A stretch of DNA of 40,602 nt, taken from an uncultured Bacteroidales bacterium (GTDB lineage: Bacteria > Bacteroidota > Bacteroidia > Bacteroidales > UBA932). Every line of letters starts with the position of its first letter. Positions within the stretch are counted from its first letter, which is position 1. The notes under the pieces are model-generated. The model was not told where the DNA came from. It did no database searches and saw only the letters and a program-made list of their open reading frames with translations. The DNA lies in NCBI GenBank assembly GCA_945868745.1, contig CAMBMK010000011.1, positions 1-40,602 on the forward strand, written 5' to 3'. Both the position numbers and the translations under genes were made by a program. This document shows, piece after piece, positions 18,841-25,517 of this stretch.

Positions 18841-18966
18841 TAAAACGATACATACAGGCTACAAGCCTTTGAGAGATATTTTTCTAACCAACAATAATTA
18901 ATTACCCAAAAGGGAAAAACACTACTAGCTAACCAATAAAGGGACGCAGAGATGCGTCCCTTTATT
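18841..18966 (+). ncRNA. Candidate small RNA between trmD and the DUF6340-like gene
   Basis: This is a transcript of about 126 nt predicted from a full consensus promoter ending at 18834 and a 13-bp perfect hairpin at 18935-18966. Between them there is no ATG and no plausible reading frame. A small stem, AGGCT-ACA-AGCCT (18856-18868), is followed by an A/T-rich single-stranded middle with a CCC-AAAA-GGG turn. It does not resemble tmRNA, SRP RNA, RNase P RNA or a tRNA. The RNA itself is inferred; no expression data are available. It could instead be a relic leader whose gene has been lost. Confidence 0.55.
18935..18966. terminator. Bidirectional terminator, 13-bp perfect stem
   Basis: AATAAAGGGACGC and GCGTCCCTTTATT pair perfectly around a 6-nt loop. 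It lies at the end of the plus-strand candidate sRNA. It is also 33 nt beyond the stop codon of the minus-strand DUF6340-like gene, so it probably ends both transcripts. A second small palindrome, CCTTA-AA-TAAGG (18984-18995), lies between it and that stop. Confidence 0.75.
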
Positions 18967-18998
18967 ACTATTGTTGCAAATGACCTTAAATAAGGCCG

Positions 18999-19970
18999 TT
19001 ACAGCATTGTCCGGCTCTGTTGCCTGTTTCTGGCCAAAATCTTCTGGCGCAGTGAAGGAGAAAGGGAAATCGGCATGTCCCTGTCGCTCATGTCAAGCCA
19101 CTTTTCGGCAAGCTGACAATCTCCAAGTATATAGAGAGCCACGGCGATATTGTATTCGGCACAGGACCGCTTCTCCATATTGTCCGTGTCAAGCAAAGCC
19201 ATCCAGGCATCGACAGCCTCCTTCCAGCGGTATCCGTATGCAAGCTCCGCCGCCTTTTCCCAGGCTGAAGTCTCATAGTACAGGAACGTGAGCGCCTCCC
19301 CGGTCCATTCAGGGATGAAGGAAACGGCAGATTTTTCACCGATTGTCTCCCCCGCTTCCGCAAGTTTGTCCCAGACTGACAGCTTCAGGCTTTCTTCCGA
19401 CGAACTGTCGCCGAAGAACAACGCCTGGCGGACTGTGCTGGTGCCGCGGAACATCCTGACCGTATCCTCTTTGGCCATGGAATCGTAGGCGTAGAGATTG
19501 AGCTTGAACGGAATGGTGGCATATGCCACGTTGGACGAATCCTCCTGGCCGCCCGCAATGCGCTGGCGCCCGCCGAGGGACACCTCCCCGAACTGCGGGG
19601 AATCAAAAAGGAAGACCACGTCATCCCCGGTGTCGAGGATAAGGTTGACAAGGGTATCCTTTGCAGAATACACTCCTGCCCGGTCCTTTGTCATCGTATA
19701 GATGTTGACCGCCTCCCTTCCGTCGAAATACTCCTTTTCAATGGCCCTGGCAAAGCCTTCGGCAACCCCTTTGGTAAAAGTGGTGTCACGCCCCGAAAGG
19801 TCATCCAGATACACTACGGACATACTCTTGCCGGACAGGTCCAGCCTGCTGGACGAGGCGCCCTTCATCTCGATATCCATCACGAAAGCCTGCGGCGAAC
19901 AGGACACTGCAGCCGCAACTGCCGCCGCGACCGGCAGCCACCTTTTGAAGAAGTTTCCAATCAGTCCCAT
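18999..19970 (-). CDS. Probable lipoprotein, DUF6340-like, TPR-like C-terminus
   Basis: This 323-aa protein has an N-terminal signal ending in AAAVSCSP, a plausible lipobox with Cys24. The middle part (about residues 45-200) looks like a mixed alpha/beta domain. The last 100 residues are helical with TPR-like features (AWEKAAELAYGYRWKEAVDAW, CAEYNIAVALYILGD). The match to DUF6340 is from memory of similar Bacteroidales proteins and is not certain. The function is unknown; a periplasmic or outer-membrane-associated scaffold is plausible. It sits 10 nt downstream of rimO, probably in the same operon. Confidence 0.75.
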   Translation of the reverse strand: MGLIGNFFKRWLPVAAAVAAAVSCSPQAFVMDIEMKGASSSRLDLSGKSMSVVYLDDLSGRDTTFTKGVAEGFARAIEKEYFDGREAVNIYTMTKDRAGVYSAKDTLVNLILDTGDDVVFLFDSPQFGEVSLGGRQRIAGGQEDSSNVAYATIPFKLNLYAYDSMAKEDTVRMFRGTSTVRQALFFGDSSSEESLKLSVWDKLAEAGETIGEKSAVSFIPEWTGEALTFLYYETSAWEKAAELAYGYRWKEAVDAWMALLDTDNMEKRSCAEYNIAVALYILGDCQLAEKWLDMSDRDMPISLSPSLRQKILARNRQQSRTML

Positions 19971-19980
19971 AATCAGTCAA

Positions 19981-21303
19981 TTATCGGTTTGCAGGGCCCT
20001 CGTATGCGGCCGTAAGGTCATATTCATCGGCGGCAGTGATGCGCACATTGATGAACCTTCCCGGCATCGAATCCATATCGGCGCCCATCCGGTCATCATA
20101 CTTTACAAGAATCTCGCCATCGACCTCCGGACTTTCAAATTCGCTGCGGCACACCAGGATACCGTCGCTTACGGAATCCACAAGCACCTTTACGACCGAG
20201 CCGATCCTCGAGGAATTGAATTCCGCGGAGATGCCCCTCTGGAGCTCCATGAGCCTTGAAAGGCGCGACTGCTTGGTCTTTTTGGCGACACTGTCCCTGA
20301 AATGTGAGGCACCGAAAGTACCCTCCTCCTCGGAATAGGCAAAGGCTCCGAGCCTTTCGAAACGGGCTTCGCGCACGAAATCAAGAAGTTCCTCAAACTC
20401 GGCCCTTCCCTCTCCCGGGTGCCCGACAATCATTGTGGTCCTCAGCACAATCCCCGGGACCTTCTCGCGCATCTTCCCGATGAGAGCCCTCGTCCATGCC
20501 CCGTCCACATGGCGGTGCATATTGTCCAGAACCTTGTCTGCAACGTGCTGCAGAGGGATGTCCATATACCTGCACACCTTAGGATTGTTTGCCATCCTGT
20601 CGAGGACATCCTCCGGGAAATCGGCCGGATACGAATAATGGATGCGTATCCACTCAATGCCCTCCACCTCCGACAGGCGGTCAAGAAGCTCGGCAAGTGC
20701 CCTCCTGTGATAGATGTCAAGACCGTAATAGGTCGTGTCCTGGGCAATCAGTATCAGCTCCCTGACACCGCTGCGGGCAAGCTCACCGGCCTCACGCACA
20801 AGGTCTTCCATAGGGACGGACCTGTGGGCGCCGCGGATAAGCGGGATGGCGCAGTAGGAACACCTCCTGTCACAGCCTTCGGATATCTTGAGATAGGCAT
20901 AAGGAAGCCCGCTTCCCCCGCGGAAACGGAGATTCCCGCCGGAATGACGCCCCCCGAGGTCACGGATTATCGGTTCGAGGTCTCTTGCCCCGTACCACCT
21001 GTCAACCTCGGGAATGAGTCCGGGCATCTGGTCCATATATCTCTGCGCGAGACATCCGAACACTATCACTTCCCCGGCAAGTCCCCTGTTCTTGCGGTCA
21101 ACGGCGGCAAATATTGCCTGGATTGACTCCTCCTTGGCATCCCCGATGAAGCCGCAGGTATTGAGCAGGACATAGTCAGCCCTGCCCTGATAGTCCTCAG
21201 GAAGAATATCGAAGTCCTGCAGGCCGGCAAGCAGATGCTCGGTATCCACCGTATTCTTCGAGCAGCCGAGCGTAATGACCTGAAGCGATTTCTTCCCTTC
21301 CAT
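19981..21303 (-). CDS. rimO: Ribosomal protein S12 methylthiotransferase RimO
   Basis: This 440-aa radical SAM enzyme has the full three-domain plan. The N-terminal methylthiotransferase domain carries cluster ligands Cys14, Cys50 and Cys84. The radical SAM core has CDRRCSYC (Cys144, Cys148, Cys151). A TRAM-like C-terminus begins near residue 375. The sequence TLGCSKNTVDTE separates RimO from MiaB. It adds a methylthio group to an aspartate of ribosomal protein S12 and needs two 4Fe-4S clusters. The start lies 2 nt after the stop of the DUF5606 gene, a conserved Bacteroidota pairing. Confidence 0.95.
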   Translation of the reverse strand: MEGKKSLQVITLGCSKNTVDTEHLLAGLQDFDILPEDYQGRADYVLLNTCGFIGDAKEESIQAIFAAVDRKNRGLAGEVIVFGCLAQRYMDQMPGLIPEVDRWYGARDLEPIIRDLGGRHSGGNLRFRGGSGLPYAYLKISEGCDRRCSYCAIPLIRGAHRSVPMEDLVREAGELARSGVRELILIAQDTTYYGLDIYHRRALAELLDRLSEVEGIEWIRIHYSYPADFPEDVLDRMANNPKVCRYMDIPLQHVADKVLDNMHRHVDGAWTRALIGKMREKVPGIVLRTTMIVGHPGEGRAEFEELLDFVREARFERLGAFAYSEEEGTFGASHFRDSVAKKTKQSRLSRLMELQRGISAEFNSSRIGSVVKVLVDSVSDGILVCRSEFESPEVDGEILVKYDDRMGADMDSMPGRFINVRITAADEYDLTAAYEGPANR

Positions 21304-21305
21304 AC

Positions 21306-21797
21306 CTATGCGTTTTCAGAGTCTTCGGCAGAATCCTCACCGGAAGGCTGTCCCTCAAGCTCTGCCTTTGCTGCCGCCTCGATCTCCTCGTCTGTCATGA
21401 AATCGAGGGATGCAAAGTTCTTGAGGGCATTGTACCAGTCCACGACCTTCTTCATATGGGACACATAGAAACGGTCCGCATCATAGTCCGGAACAGCCTC
21501 GGCAAAGAGCTTTTTGAGCTCGTCTGCAGAAGCCTTTGAAGATGGGGCATCGCTGTCTCCGAGCACTCCGTGGAGCTTGTCGAACACTTCGCGGAGCTTG
21601 AGCTCCCCGTCATTGGTATAGATGCTGATATCTGCGAGGGTGGTGATCCTGCTCTTCATATTGAAACAGGTCCTCGACCCGTCTTTGAGCGATTCTACGA
21701 TTGCGCCGTTACGAGCCTGTGCAAGATAACGGAAAAGGCCGCTCTGGCCTGCTACGGACAGTATTCTTGAAAGGTCCGTCTTGTTTGTATTCTCCAT
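21306..21797 (-). CDS. DUF5606 domain protein
   Basis: This 163-aa protein has the Bacteroidota-specific DUF5606 N-terminus (LSRILSVAGQSGLFRYLAQARNGAIVESL). It contains an SH3-like stretch (residues 10-70), a helical region with DYDADRFYVSHMKKVVDWYNAL and an acidic tail (GEDSAEDSENA). No catalytic motif is visible; the function is unknown, and a role near translation is inferred only from its position. It is first in an operon with rimO and has its own promoter inside the 3' end of coaE. The stop codon is TAG. Confidence 0.88.
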   Translation of the reverse strand: MENTNKTDLSRILSVAGQSGLFRYLAQARNGAIVESLKDGSRTCFNMKSRITTLADISIYTNDGELKLREVFDKLHGVLGDSDAPSSKASADELKKLFAEAVPDYDADRFYVSHMKKVVDWYNALKNFASLDFMTDEEIEAAAKAELEGQPSGEDSAEDSENA

Positions 21798-21818
21798 TTT
21801 TCTATAAAATTAACTCAG

Positions 21819-21836
21819 GTTCCGCATCTGCGGAAC
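21819..21836 (-). other. Hairpin in the DUF5606 mRNA leader
   Basis: GTTCCGCA and TGCGGAAC form a perfect 8-bp inverted repeat with 2 nt between the arms. It lies in the leader between the predicted start (about 21845) and the ATG at 21797. There is no U-tract, so it is not a standard terminator for coaE. Confidence 0.5.
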
Positions 21837-21851
21837 ATAAAAAACAATATG

Positions 21852-21882
21852 CAAATTTATCATTTCCGGATGATGTTTCCAA
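21852..21882 (-). promoter_or_regulatory. Promoter of the DUF5606-rimO unit
   Basis: The minus strand shows TTG, 20 nt, then TAAATTTG, a full consensus match located in the last codons of coaE. It separates the DUF5606-rimO-lipoprotein unit from the nusB-coaE operon. Confidence 0.65.
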
Positions 21883-22480
21883 TACGGAGGAATGCCCCGT
21901 CGGTTCTCCTGCGCAGGACCTCCTCAGTGCTGTCATTCACAATGACGGCATCGGCACGCGAAAGGTCAATATTCTGGGCAGCGATGCGCCCGCAAACAGA
22001 ACCGCTGTCTGTACCGTCACGGCCCATCACCCTTGAAATCCTGACCGGAAGAGGGGCGTCCACGGCCACAACCGCATCGAAAACCCCTTGGAACAAAGGC
22101 TTTTCCAGCACCAAGGCAGACTCCATCACCACAAAAGGCGGAAGATCGGCATAACCTCTCCAGACCGCGCTCCGGAATCCGTCCCTCCACCGGTTGAAGT
22201 CCTCAAGGACGGCAGGATGGACCAGCGCCTCTACTGCAAGCCTGTCCTTTTCGGAGGAAAAGAGCTTCTGCGCCAGCAGTTTGCGGTCAAAAACGCCGCC
22301 CGGGCGGAGCGTACATCCGAGCACCTCCTCAATCCGTGAAAGGAAACCGCCGTCAAGATAAAGCTTCTTCGCCTGCGAATCGCTGTCATAGACGGGCACC
22401 CCATTATCGCGCAGATATGCCGCCACGACAGACTTCCCGCTGCCGATTCCCCCTGTCAGAGCCACGGCAAAAGGCCTCAT
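21860..22480 (-). CDS. coaE: Dephospho-CoA kinase
   Basis: This 206-aa P-loop kinase begins MRPFAVALTGGIGSGKS, with the Walker A motif at residues 10-17. It is followed by VYDSDSQAKKLY, the CoaE signature with the catalytic Asp region, and VVAVDAPLPVRISRVMGRD in the lid region. It catalyses the last step of coenzyme A synthesis, phosphorylating the 3'-hydroxyl of dephospho-CoA. I chose ATG 22480, which overlaps the ybbR stop (ATGA), over an ATG six codons upstream. It is the last gene of the nusB-yajC-ybbR-coaE run. Confidence 0.93.
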   Translation of the reverse strand: MRPFAVALTGGIGSGKSVVAAYLRDNGVPVYDSDSQAKKLYLDGGFLSRIEEVLGCTLRPGGVFDRKLLAQKLFSSEKDRLAVEALVHPAVLEDFNRWRDGFRSAVWRGYADLPPFVVMESALVLEKPLFQGVFDAVVAVDAPLPVRISRVMGRDGTDSGSVCGRIAAQNIDLSRADAVIVNDSTEEVLRRRTDGAFLRIGNIIRK

Positions 22481-23445
22481 CTCACCCCTTCCACACATTC
22501 CAGCACCTCCGGTTCAATCTCATAGCTGAACACATCCTGCGGGATTCTGTTGGGCCTCGGGATGCAGTGCCCGCCGATTGAATTGGCAAAATCCTCATAA
22601 TCGACAAAGAACCACATATCCGCATCTGGCTGTGAAGAGACAGGGAATGCACATCTGAAAGTGACGGTCACCGTGGAAGGGAAAATGGTCAGGGAATGGT
22701 TTCTCGGCACATTCACGGCCTTGACCGGCATTGTGGTCCTCACCTCCACATAGCGCCTGACATCCAGCTTGTAGTCAACCCTGTTTGCAGAGAGCCTCAC
22801 GCCACGGATGTTCTCAAGCCTGACATCTCCCCTGACAGGTCCGGAAAGCCCTGAAAGGGTGAAGGATCTGGTATAGACCCTGTCGATGTTGTCAAGATGG
22901 TGCTGCTCTCCATAGACAGTCACCGAATCCGGCATCATCTCAAGACCGCCGACCACCATATACTGGGATTTGCAGTCTATCGAAGTGACCGGGCATACCG
23001 GCACCCGCTTGTGGTTTTCAAACGGGAAACGGAACTCCAGGGTATCGGTCACGAATGACTCCATACCGGCTTTGTCCCCGAAAATCGACTGGACGTAACG
23101 GTTGAGATCGGAAGAAGTGATATAGAAGATGTCACCTCCCCTTTCGTGAAGGTCCGATGAAGCCACCTGAAGGGTAATCGGCTTTTTTTCGGAGGCCCTT
23201 TCAAGACGCAGAAGGTCAAAGCCCCTGGTGCGGCAGCGTGCCGTCACCACAGCCGTATTGGAAGAAGTCCGCGACCGGCCTTCAAGGTTGCTTTCGGCCA
23301 CTACAGGCACGCTCACAAGCTTGGTATAATTCTGTGACAGGCTGTGTATCATCCAGATACTGAAAGCCGACAAGAGAGACAGGATGAAAATCACCCCGTC
23401 CCTCCCGTTGAATCCAAATCCTCTGTCCGGCTTGCCCGTGCCCAC
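22477..23445 (-). CDS. YbbR-like domain protein
   Basis: This 322-aa protein has one N-terminal transmembrane helix (about residues 15-33, GVIFILSLLSAFSIWMI) followed by an extracytoplasmic region of YbbR-like beta modules. Two YbbR-type strands are recognisable: PDSVTVYGEQHHLDNIDRVYT and its neighbourhood. In Firmicutes YbbR proteins regulate diadenylate cyclase; no cyclase is present in this window, so that role is not implied. The start is GTG at 23445, 7 nt after the yajC stop; no upstream ATG is in frame. Its neighbours are yajC and coaE, a conserved arrangement in Bacteroidota. Confidence 0.82.
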   Translation of the reverse strand: MGTGKPDRGFGFNGRDGVIFILSLLSAFSIWMIHSLSQNYTKLVSVPVVAESNLEGRSRTSSNTAVVTARCRTRGFDLLRLERASEKKPITLQVASSDLHERGGDIFYITSSDLNRYVQSIFGDKAGMESFVTDTLEFRFPFENHKRVPVCPVTSIDCKSQYMVVGGLEMMPDSVTVYGEQHHLDNIDRVYTRSFTLSGLSGPVRGDVRLENIRGVRLSANRVDYKLDVRRYVEVRTTMPVKAVNVPRNHSLTIFPSTVTVTFRCAFPVSSQPDADMWFFVDYEDFANSIGGHCIPRPNRIPQDVFSYEIEPEVLECVEGVR

Positions 23446-23452
23446 GCCTTTA

Positions 23453-23773
23453 CTACTGCTGTGCAGTGTCCGAGAAATCCCTTACGAGAGAGTTCTTGTC
23501 AACGCGGAGCTTGGTCTCCCCGTCAACCTTGATGAGGACGGACTTGTCGCTGACCTCGGCCACTGTCCCGAAGATGCCGCCGACAGTCACGACCTTGTCT
23601 CCCTTCTTGAGCTCGTTCCTGAATTTCTCGAGCTCCTTCTGCTGTTTGCGCTGCGGGCGGATCATAAAGAACCACATCACAACGAAAAGAAGAAGAAGCA
23701 TTATCCACATGGACCAGCCGCTTCCGGCAGGTTGTGCAGGCGCAGCCTGCAGAAGAATTGTCAAAAATGTCAT
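23453..23773 (-). CDS. yajC: Preprotein translocase subunit YajC
   Basis: This 106-aa protein has the YajC plan: one transmembrane helix (about 19-38, MWIMLLLLFVVMWFFMI) immediately followed by RPQRKQQKELEKF, then a soluble domain with KKGDKVVTVGGIFGTVAEV. It associates with SecDF and the Sec translocon, and in Bacteroidota possibly with envelope transporters. It sits between nusB (25 nt upstream) and ybbR. The stop codon is TAG. Confidence 0.95.
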   Translation of the reverse strand: MTFLTILLQAAPAQPAGSGWSMWIMLLLLFVVMWFFMIRPQRKQQKELEKFRNELKKGDKVVTVGGIFGTVAEVSDKSVLIKVDGETKLRVDKNSLVRDFSDTAQQ

Positions 23774-23798
23774 AATCAGTTTATTATGTTTTCAATTG

Positions 23799-24761
23799 TT
23801 ATTGCAATAACCTTTTGGCCCCGCTGATCCTGTCGTCCTCCTTCAGCAGCTTGTCTATAAGGCCGTTGACAAACTGGCGGCTCTTCGGGGCACAGTAGAA
23901 CTTGGAGATCTCCACATATTCGTTCATCGTCACCTTGAGCGGGATGTCCTCAAAGGTCTCGGCCTCAGCGAGCGAGAGCGCTATGAGTGCGATGTCCGGG
24001 ATGAAAAGCCTGTCCTTGTCCCAGTCAGGCACTGCCTCCGTGACCATTGCGAAGAACCTTGCATAACCCGTGCAGGCGGCCGTAACGAGCCTTCTGACGA
24101 AATCACGGTCGCTTTTCACTTCTGCAGCCGGATTCTTCTGCCTTGCGATATCGCTCATATACAGCTCCGGAAGCCTCCAGGACTTGCCTGCAGAGAGGTC
24201 GTCGAAGGTACGGCAGCACCAGGTCAGCGCATATGCAAGGTCATCTACCCAATAGATGGAAATCTCTTCGAGAATCCCTTCAAGGCTCTCGTCATCGACC
24301 AGTTCCTTTTCGAAAATCCTGGTGAACAGACGGCAATCCTGCTCCAGCGAGCGCTGCGGATCTGCCATATAATCGGCAAAATACTGCTTTGAGGATGCGG
24401 AGTCGAGAATGCCCTTTACGGTCACATCGTAATTGTCCCACGACAACTTTCTTGACTTGAACTGCTTCTGGAAATCAGGATCTCCGCCTATAAGGGCCGA
24501 GAGCCTGTTGGTTGCGAATTTGTCATTTGGATTGAGGTCCTCCTCGTCCGGACGGAGCTTGTTCATTCTCATCCGCAGCCTCTCCGCAGCCGTGGCAGTA
24601 AGGGCCGGCACAAGGCCGAGCATATATACATAGAGGTCCCTGACCGCTTCGCTGGACCTTTCGAGCTCTTCCAGGACCTCGGGAAGCTCCATCCCTCCCC
24701 TCACCGAATATTCATATAGTGCTTTGAATGCCTTTATCCTTAAAATACGTCTGTTCAGCAT
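23799..24761 (-). CDS. nusB: Transcription antitermination factor NusB, long Bacteroidota form
   Basis: This 320-aa protein is about twice the length of E. coli NusB. It begins MLNRRILRIKAFKALYEYS, the RNA-binding N-terminus. The canonical NusB helical domain is completed at the C-terminus (DKDRLFIPDIALIALSLAEAETFEDIPLKVTMNEYVEISKFY by landmarks DIALIALSLAE and NEYVEISKF). The roughly 150-residue insert between them is characteristic of Bacteroidota NusB. It binds boxA RNA with S10 for rRNA antitermination. I chose ATG 24761 because the longer start (24785) lies upstream of the predicted transcript start. It leads the nusB-yajC-ybbR-coaE operon. Confidence 0.9.
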   Translation of the reverse strand: MLNRRILRIKAFKALYEYSVRGGMELPEVLEELERSSEAVRDLYVYMLGLVPALTATAAERLRMRMNKLRPDEEDLNPNDKFATNRLSALIGGDPDFQKQFKSRKLSWDNYDVTVKGILDSASSKQYFADYMADPQRSLEQDCRLFTRIFEKELVDDESLEGILEEISIYWVDDLAYALTWCCRTFDDLSAGKSWRLPELYMSDIARQKNPAAEVKSDRDFVRRLVTAACTGYARFFAMVTEAVPDWDKDRLFIPDIALIALSLAEAETFEDIPLKVTMNEYVEISKFYCAPKSRQFVNGLIDKLLKEDDRISGAKRLLQ

Positions 24762-24782
24762 ATCTTTTCCAAAAAATTTATA

Positions 24783-24790
24783 CAAAGATA
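24783..24790 (-). promoter_or_regulatory. -7 element of the nusB operon
   Basis: TATCTTTG on the minus strand matches TAnnTTTG. No TTG is seen at the -33 position. The start would lie near 24776, about 15 nt before the chosen nusB ATG. Confidence 0.45.
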
Positions 24791-24826
24791 GCTCAATTTC
24801 GAAAAAATAGCTATATTAGACTTGAT

Positions 24827-24848
24827 AAAAGGACAATTTTGTCCTTTT
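24827..24848. promoter_or_regulatory. 10-bp perfect palindrome upstream of the DUF3276 gene
   Basis: AAAAGGACAA and TTGTCCTTTT form a perfect dyad around TT, 20 bp before the DUF3276 ATG and between divergent genes. It could be a repressor-type operator. A short hairpin followed by T residues (attenuator) is also possible. CAATTTTG inside it is one mismatch from a -7 box. Confidence 0.45.
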
Positions 24849-24867
24849 TGCGAAACCGAACAAGATT

Positions 24868-25218
24868 ATGTACAAATCAGATTATGACAAGTCCTTCCAG
24901 CAGGACCGCGGAGCCGAAGAGATTTACTCAAAGCCCGTTAAAGCTGGTAAACGCACCTATTTCTTCGATGTGAAGGCAACCCGCGGCAATAATGATTACT
25001 ATCTGACCATTACCGAGAGCAAGAAAAAAGTGGAGAGGGACGGAAGCTTCACATTCGACAAGCACAAGATTTTCCTTTACAAAGAGGATTTCGAAAAATT
25101 TGCCGAAGGGCTCCAGGAGACAATAGACTACATCCGCAAAAACTGCCTGGCCGGCCTTCCGGAGACCGACCGCGTGCCTAAGGACGCCGAGTATCTCCAG
25201 GACGACGACAGGTTTTAG
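24868..25218 (+). CDS. PUR-family DNA/RNA-binding protein (DUF3276)
   Basis: This 116-aa protein matches the bacterial PUR-alpha-like family. It has a basic beta-sheet face followed by a helix: EEIYSKPVKAGKRTYFFDVKATRGNNDYYLTITESKK (landmarks KAGKRTYFFDVK and DYYLTITES), then KIFLYKEDFEKFAEGLQETIDYI. Bacteroidota and spirochaete members bind single-stranded nucleic acid; the target here is unknown. The C-terminus is acidic (EYLQDDDRF). It is a single gene, divergent from nusB, with a perfect palindrome just upstream that may control it. Confidence 0.88.
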   Translation: MYKSDYDKSFQQDRGAEEIYSKPVKAGKRTYFFDVKATRGNNDYYLTITESKKKVERDGSFTFDKHKIFLYKEDFEKFAEGLQETIDYIRKNCLAGLPETDRVPKDAEYLQDDDRF

Positions 25219-25254
25219 ACACTTCCTGCCCGGGACAGCCGGCATAAAGAATCG

Positions 25255-25322
25255 TACCGAAAGGTAAAAAAAGGTATCAAACCGTAAAAATACTTGATTT
25301 TCCGAGAGTTGCAAGTCGGAAA
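25255..25322. promoter_or_regulatory. Cluster of small dyads upstream of the 25.3-kb promoter
   Basis: Three inverted repeats lie in succession: TACC-GAAA-GGTA (25255-25266), GGT-ATCAA-ACC (25273-25283) and TTTCCGA-N10-TCGGAAA (25299-25322). The last ends 2 bp before the -33 box of the next promoter, a common place for a regulator site. Function is inferred from position only. Confidence 0.35.
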
Positions 25323-25324
25323 GA

Positions 25325-25356
25325 TTTGGATGGCAAGCTTGGCCGGGCTATATTTG
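25325..25356 (+). promoter_or_regulatory. Consensus promoter of a second ORF-less unit
   Basis: TTTG at 25325-25328, a 20-nt spacer and TATATTTG at 25349-25356 give a full consensus match. No start codon of a plausible gene follows before the hairpin at 25431, so a short RNA is predicted. Confidence 0.65.
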
Positions 25357-25362
25357 CACCAC

Positions 25363-25462
25363 AAGACAGCTCGAATCCCCGAATCTTTTCAATACTTGTT
25401 TGTTATCAAACATTACTCTCACGCAGTTAAGCCCGGCCCGATGCCGCGCTTTTCTGTTTTTT
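25363..25462 (+). ncRNA. Candidate small RNA upstream of the amidohydrolase gene
   Basis: This is a predicted transcript of about 100 nt from the promoter at 25325-25356 to a GC-rich hairpin (GCCCGGC / GCCGCGC, one mismatch, 25431-25449) with a long T-tract (25450-25462). It contains a second stem TGTTTG-TTAT-CAAACA (25397-25412). No convincing reading frame lies inside it. Alternatively it is an attenuated leader of the downstream amidohydrolase, which also has a weaker promoter-like sequence closer to its start. Existence and boundaries are inferred. Confidence 0.45.
25431..25462 (+). terminator. Hairpin with T-tract ending the 25.4-kb unit
   Basis: A seven-position stem with one mismatch and loop CCGAT is followed by TTTTCTGTTTTTT. 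It looks like an intrinsic terminator or attenuator lying 55 bp before the amidohydrolase start. Confidence 0.55.
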
Positions 25463-25466
25463 GAAC

Positions 25467-25495
25467 GGAACGATTTTTTTGCTAACTTGCGCTAC
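25467..25495 (+). promoter_or_regulatory. Weak promoter-like sequence before the amidohydrolase
   Basis: A TTTG box ending near 25463 is followed by a spacer of about 19 nt (ending 25482) and TAACTTGC, one mismatch from TAnnTTTG. It would start a leader of about 20-25 nt before ATG 25518. The match is modest. Confidence 0.3.
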
Positions 25496-25517
25496 AAGCC
25501 GCATCAGGCGGATTGCC

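Noticed and set aside
25363..25462. Degenerate tRNA in the short RNA (TCGAATCCCC resembles a T-loop)
   Set aside because: No acceptor or anticodon stem can be formed around it.
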